This document shows positions 5,270 to 7,225 of a stretch of 7,225 nt of DNA, in pieces. The DNA is from Candidatus Nomurabacteria bacterium (GTDB lineage Bacteria > Patescibacteriota > Minisyncoccia > Phycocordibacterales > UBA9973), in NCBI GenBank assembly GCA_023267415.1, contig JAHFNM010000034.1, positions 1-7,225 of the forward strand, in the 5' to 3' direction. The position numbers and the translations under genes are program-made. Positions within the stretch are counted from its first letter, which is position 1. The number at the start of each line of letters is the position of its first letter. The notes under the pieces were generated by a model. It made no database searches and was not told where the DNA came from. It saw only the letters and a list, made by a program, of their open reading frames with translations.

Positions 5270-5653
5270 ATGAAGAAAGTCATCATTTTAAGCCTGACAG
5301 CGGTAATTATGGCCGCATCTTTCACATCCTGCACAAAGAGCAGCAACACGCCAGCTCCCGCAGTAGCAAACACTTCGGTGGTAACCTTAAAAGGGTCTGG
5401 TTTAGACCAGTTAACCCTCAATACGCAGAGTCAAACGCTTCTCCATGAAGGACAGACATCTACGTATACGGTTGATGCTAAAGCAATGAGCGGAAACGTT
5501 TCGACGCAGAACCTGACCATCGCAAAAGGTGGATCATCAGTATCCTGGTCAAGCGGCACGCTTACGACGGTGTACAACACCAGCGGTGGCATAGACGCGA
5601 TGACTTTGAGCCTATCTAATGGATCCGGTTCTCCCGTTGTTTACATGAAGTAA
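5270..5653 (+). CDS. Predicted small secreted lipoprotein, Ser/Thr-rich
   Basis: The N-terminus MKKVIILSLTAVIMAASFTS followed by Cys21 is a lipoprotein signal peptide: Lys2-Lys3, a hydrophobic core at 4-17 and a lipobox FTSC at 18-21. Lipid attachment and cleavage at Cys21 would leave a 107-residue mature protein on the outer face of the membrane. The Thr/Lys/Ser/Pro linker at 22-35 leads into a Ser/Thr/Gly-rich, probably beta-stranded region with no recognised domain and no cysteines after Cys21. The signal peptide with SCTKSS is of a kind common in Bacteroidota. The gene is its own transcript: promoter at 5200-5227 and a classic terminator at 5682-5709. Function is unknown; a surface or adhesion role would be a guess. 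The gene call is secure, the export prediction good. Confidence 0.85.
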   Translation: MKKVIILSLTAVIMAASFTSCTKSSNTPAPAVANTSVVTLKGSGLDQLTLNTQSQTLLHEGQTSTYTVDAKAMSGNVSTQNLTIAKGGSSVSWSSGTLTTVYNTSGGIDAMTLSLSNGSGSPVVYMK

Positions 5654-5681
5654 TAAATTTATTGGTTGGTTTGTAATATAA

Positions 5682-5709
5682 GGCACAGCATAACGCTGTG
5701 TCTTTTTTT
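5682..5709 (+). terminator. Rho-independent terminator of the lipoprotein gene
   Basis: GGCACAGC (5682-5689) pairs with GCTGTGTC (5695-5702, one G-T) around ATAAC and is followed by seven T (5703-5709). A textbook intrinsic terminator 28 bases after the stop. Confidence 0.92.
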
Positions 5710-5735
5710 ATGAAAAATACGAAGAAATGAGCCTG

Positions 5736-5764
5736 TTGACAAGGCGACATTTTCACTGTAGCCT
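5736..5764 (+). promoter_or_regulatory. Candidate promoter of the 5790 gene
   Basis: TTGACA at 5736-5741 is perfect; 17 bases on, TAGCCT (5759-5764) matches -10 only 3/6. A good -35 immediately after the previous terminator supports a promoter here, but the -10 is weak, so the gene may be low-expressed or use another sigma factor. Confidence 0.45.
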
Positions 5765-5789
5765 TTCATTAAATTAAAAACATAAGCCA

Positions 5790-6173
5790 ATGAAAAAGGA
5801 ACTTATTTTAGTAGTGGCAGTTATAGTAATTGCCATGGTCGTTGCTATCGCCACAGCCAAACCAGAACCGGTAATCACTGCAATCTCAAAAAAAATGGAA
5901 GGAAGCTATGATTTTACCGTTCAGGTCTTTTTTGCAGAAACCAGTTATCCAATGGAATTTTGGAGCTATGTTAAGGGAGATACTATTTCTCTTGGGGACA
6001 GTGCTTTTGTGGCCCTTGTTGCCCCTGTTCAAAAAAGCATGATAAACGATCATCCCACTTGGAAGTTTTCAACCAAGCGGAACAATCTTCTGGGTGAAGA
6101 TGAAATGATTTTGCAATTGAATAAGGCAAAAATTATTTCCATTAAAAAGCATTATAGTGACCATTCGTTTTAA
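5790..6173 (+). CDS. Hypothetical exported or membrane-anchored 127-aa protein
   Basis: The N-terminus MKKE is followed by a long hydrophobic segment (LILVVAVIVIAMVVAIA, residues 5-21). ATA at 21-23 before KPEP could be a signal peptidase I site; otherwise the segment is a membrane anchor. The rest (24-127) is soluble, with aromatic-rich strands (YDFTVQVFFAETSYPMEF, 40-57; WSY, 58-60), a middle with SLGDSAFVALVAP, and a basic C-terminus (KAKIISIKKHYSDHSF). It has no cysteines and no domain that I recognise. It follows the lipoprotein gene by 136 bases on the same strand, with a terminator between them and another after it, so the two are separate transcripts of similar design: same length, exported, no Shine-Dalgarno sequence. 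Start chosen at the only ATG before the hydrophobic segment. Confidence 0.82.
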   Translation: MKKELILVVAVIVIAMVVAIATAKPEPVITAISKKMEGSYDFTVQVFFAETSYPMEFWSYVKGDTISLGDSAFVALVAPVQKSMINDHPTWKFSTKRNNLLGEDEMILQLNKAKIISIKKHYSDHSF

Positions 6174-6192
6174 GTAAACACAAAAAGCATTT

Positions 6193-6240
6193 ACCACCTG
6201 TTAGGAGCTTCATCAGCTTTTACAGGTGGTTTTTTATTTT
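6193..6240 (+). terminator. Rho-independent terminator of the 5790 gene
   Basis: ACCACCTGT (6193-6201) and ACAGGTGGT (6222-6230) are perfect 9-base arms around a 20-base loop that can fold further (AGCTT..). A run of T follows, through 6240. It sits 19 bases after the stop. Confidence 0.9.
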
Positions 6241-6256
6241 TAGAGGGAATGAGTAC

Positions 6257-6412
6257 ATGAATCATGTTATAAAAAAAATTAATACCACCCACGGAGAAGT
6301 GAGTACACGGATCGGTCACAAGTCTTTTTCTGCTGAAAAAGCTCGCAACCCCGCCTCCCGCCGTCGCGGTCCGGCTTTCGATTTTTTTAAACATGCGCCC
6401 CGGCATGTTTAA
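6257..6412 (+). CDS. Possible small basic protein (51 aa)
   Basis: An ATG at 6257 opens a 51-residue frame ending TAA 6410-6412. AGAGGGA at 6242-6248 lies 8 bases upstream, a better Shine-Dalgarno match than any core gene here has. The product is very basic, beginning MNHVIKKINTTHGEVSTRIG, with a middle KARNPASRRRGPAFDFFK. The 3' half is markedly GC-rich (31 of 40 bases at 6341-6380). The last codons and stop lie inside a strong hairpin, and no promoter is visible after the terminator just upstream. On the minus strand a 71-codon frame (6191-6406) covers the same bases but runs through the terminator hairpin. This could be a small gene, a gene remnant or part of a structured RNA; the coding call is weak. 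Confidence 0.3.
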   Translation: MNHVIKKINTTHGEVSTRIGHKSFSAEKARNPASRRRGPAFDFFKHAPRHV

Positions 6413-6415
6413 AAA
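6384..6415. other. Strong 13-base-arm stem-loop
   Basis: TTTTTAAACATGC (6384-6396) and GCATGTTTAAAAA (6403-6415) are perfect inverted arms around GCCCCG. T-rich and A-rich flanks are built into the stem, so it could end transcription coming from the left. Its A-run (6411-6415) doubles as the T-tract of the tRNA terminator on the minus strand. Confidence 0.6.
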
Positions 6416-6448
6416 TCACAAATTGTTTTTGCTGCACAAAAAAATTTG
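6411..6448 (-). terminator. Terminator of tRNA-Glu
   Basis: On the minus strand, directly after the tRNA, TCACAAATT (6451-6443) pairs with AATTTGTGA (6424-6416), with further A-T pairing inside, then five T (6415-6411). The stem uses the last three bases of the tRNA gene, so terminator and mature tRNA structure are mutually exclusive until processing. Confidence 0.75.
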
Positions 6449-6520
6449 TGACTCCACGGAGAATCGAACTCCGATTACAGCCTTGAAAAGGCCGTGTCCT
6501 AACCGTTAGACGATGGAGCC
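6449..6520 (-). tRNA. tRNA-Glu (anticodon UUC)
   Basis: Read on the minus strand, the 72 bases fold into a complete cloverleaf. The acceptor GGCTCCA pairs with TGGAGTC (one G-T), with discriminator A. The D arm is GTCTAACGGTTAGGAC. The anticodon stem CGGCC/GGCTG carries loop TTTTCAA, giving anticodon TTC (UUC), which reads GAA and GAG. The variable loop is TAAT, and the T arm CGGAG/CTCCG has loop TTCGATT. CCA is not encoded (ACAA follows), so it must be added by a nucleotidyltransferase. A promoter lies about 40 bases upstream and a terminator directly follows, making this a single-gene unit. Confidence 0.97.
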
Positions 6521-6561
6521 ATAAAACATTGAAATAAAATACGCCCTATGGCGCTACACGC

Positions 6562-6589
6562 AATATAGCATAGAAATCAGGTATGGCAA
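6562..6589 (-). promoter_or_regulatory. Promoter of tRNA-Glu with extended -10
   Basis: On the minus strand TTGCCA (6589-6584, 5/6), a 16-base spacer and TATATT (6567-6562, 5/6), with TGC just before the -10 (extended -10). Predicted start near 6555, about 35 bases before the tRNA. The region between holds CGCC-CTAT-GGCG (6542-6553), a small stem in the tRNA leader. Confidence 0.78.
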
Positions 6590-6593
6590 AATG

Positions 6594-6621
6594 AAATGGC
6601 TCAGCGTAAGCTGAGCCATTT
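6594..6621 (-). terminator. Terminator of the 131-aa gene
   Basis: Perfect 12-base arms AAATGGCTCAGC (6594-6605) and GCTGAGCCATTT (6610-6621) enclose GTAA on the plus strand (TTAC on the minus). On the minus strand the sequence CATTTCATTTTG follows, moderately T-rich. It starts 3 bases after the stop codon of the minus-strand gene and ends 4 bases from the tRNA promoter -35. Confidence 0.8.
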
Positions 6622-6624
6622 ATA

Positions 6625-7020
6625 CTATCCGATCATGACATCTTCTGTAATAAGCATAGAGCACTTCTCCAAACACATTTCGTCTTCCTCCCGAGCTTCT
6701 TTCGTATAGGTCTTCCCTTTCCGAACGGCACCAGGATCGATCCCGGTCAGGACGAAACAGTTGTGTCCACTGCCATTCATAGCAGATTGAAAGTCCTGAA
6801 CAAGCTCGACAATAGGGCGGTTCTCTTCGCGAAACCGGGTAAATCCCTTGATGATTATCGTTGCATCAAACGGCAGTGCGAACACGCTTTTTTCTTCAAG
6901 CATTTGTTCATATTCCATGACTCTCCTCTCTTTCTTTTTCCCTCTATACAAAGAGAGTTTGATGGAAATAAGAACGGCGAGCGCGATGGCTGGCGGCAAC
7001 AGTGTTGAGTAGTGTCCCAT
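6625..7020 (-). CDS. Hypothetical 131-aa protein with one N-terminal membrane helix
   Basis: From ATG at 7020-7018 the product is 131 residues. A single membrane helix spans about residues 7-25 (LLPPAIALAVLISIKLSLY), followed by the basic cluster RGKKKERR, so the C-terminal domain should be cytoplasmic. That domain (about 40-131) mixes short strands and charged helices, has cysteines at 88, 116 and 120, and includes FVLTGIDPGAVRKGKTY. I recognise no family. The frame can be read two codons further up from a TTG, but ATG is preferred. A second ATG at 6918 (residue 35) has the clearest Shine-Dalgarno sequence in the window just before it and would give a soluble 97-residue form without the helix. 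The gene follows the DoxX-like end by 54 bases on the same strand and may be co-transcribed; a hairpin terminator starts 3 bases after its stop. Confidence 0.75.
   Translation of the reverse strand: MGHYSTLLPPAIALAVLISIKLSLYRGKKKERRVMEYEQMLEEKSVFALPFDATIIIKGFTRFREENRPIVELVQDFQSAMNGSGHNCFVLTGIDPGAVRKGKTYTKEAREEDEMCLEKCSMLITEDVMIG
6921..6930 (-). promoter_or_regulatory. Strong internal Shine-Dalgarno sequence before ATG 6918
   Basis: The minus strand reads GAGAGGAGAG, then TC, then ATG at 6918. This purine-rich GAGG/AGGAG is at workable distance from the ATG, while the upstream ATG (7020) has none. It either marks the true start of a 97-aa soluble protein or allows a second, shorter product from the same mRNA. 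The hydrophobic helix encoded upstream argues that the long form also exists. Confidence 0.5.
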
Positions 7021-7074
7021 ATACAAGGTGAGTTTTCATTACCTTAACACTTCGCTCATTGCGTGTCTATGAGA

Positions 7075-7225
7075 TTAGCTTCTGTTTTTCAACGGATGCA
7101 GATGTGCCGCAATTCCCATAGCCGCGGCAATGATGACCAGATTCTTGAGGATATACTGCCCTTCCATTGTAGGCACCAAGAATCCGCTCCATGTCTCGCC
7201 TCGAAGCAGGACAAGCGGCATGAAC
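7075..7225 (-). CDS. C-terminal end of a DoxX-like small membrane protein (partial, 5' end outside window)
   Basis: A minus-strand frame runs from the right edge to TAA (7077-7075), giving about 49 residues. The segment EGQYILKNLVIIAAAMGIAA is a membrane helix preceded by a Gly-Gln-Tyr-Ile-Leu-Lys-Asn motif. This pattern is typical of the last helix of DoxX/YkgB-type four-helix membrane proteins, as I remember them. Upstream, PLVLLRGETWSGFLVPTM looks like the preceding loop, and the tail HLHPLKNRS is short and basic. DoxX-like proteins are quinone-linked or redox-stress membrane proteins in some bacteria, but the function here is not established. The 131-aa gene follows on the same strand. 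The coding call is good; the family name rests on one motif. Confidence 0.65.
   Translation of the reverse strand, partial: FMPLVLLRGETWSGFLVPTMEGQYILKNLVIIAAAMGIAAHLHPLKNRS

Noticed and set aside
6289..6298. CCACGGAGAA, also present in tRNA-Glu at 6454-6463, considered as an attachment-site remnant
   Set aside because: Only 10 bases match and the similarity stops at once on both sides; no integrase is present. Chance is sufficient.
6191..6406. 71-codon minus-strand frame (MPGRMFKKIESRTATAGG..)
   Set aside because: Its start lies in a hairpin and its last 14 codons are the reverse of the terminator of the 5790 gene; kept only as a remark on the GC-rich block.
6763..7008. 81-codon plus-strand frame
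   Set aside because: Antisense to the 131-aa gene, no signals, and the hydrophobic helix on the other strand is the better explanation.

Overview
The window looks like part of a Candidatus Patescibacteria (CPR), probably Parcubacteria-type, chromosome. This is an inference from the short YbeY (126 aa), the compact FtsA and FtsZ with their characteristic sequences, the order ybeY-ftsA-ftsZ, and the near absence of Shine-Dalgarno sequences before the core genes. No rRNA or other decisive taxonomic marker is present, so a specific lineage cannot be named. The core genes are moderately GC-rich with many C-ending codons; the accessory genes from about 4920 to 6240 and the minus-strand gene at 1868-2326 look more AT-rich.

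Left part (1-4745), housekeeping. The tail of a small basic protein (possibly ribosomal bS21) is followed 8 bases later by ybeY (rRNA maturation endonuclease). Then comes a short intergenic region with two head-to-head copies of a palindromic repeat, then ftsA (membrane tether of the divisome). The usual ftsA-ftsZ adjacency is broken by a 152-aa gene of unknown function on the minus strand, which has its own consensus-like promoter and terminator. ftsZ has a separate, divergent extended -10 promoter. After ftsZ, an intergenic region made almost wholly of inverted 9-mer repeats on a 21-base spacing leads to a TrxB/AhpF-like flavoprotein reductase, with a third copy of the palindromic repeat behind it.

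Middle part (4746-6240), a row of three small, separately transcribed units. They are a 68-aa CxxC protein behind a perfect TTGACA-17-TATAAT promoter, a 127-aa predicted lipoprotein with a Bacteroidota-like signal peptide, and a 127-aa protein with an N-terminal membrane or signal segment. Each is bounded by a hairpin terminator. None has a function I recognise.

Right part (6241-7225). A GC-rich block with a possible 51-aa ORF and strong hairpins lies next to a minus-strand tRNA-Glu(UUC) with a good promoter and terminator. Further right is a minus-strand pair: the C-terminal end of a DoxX-like membrane protein, then a 131-aa protein with one N-terminal membrane helix and a possible second internal start. 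No stretch longer than about 300 bases lacks a gene or RNA. No CRISPR array, insertion sequence or complete defence system was seen.
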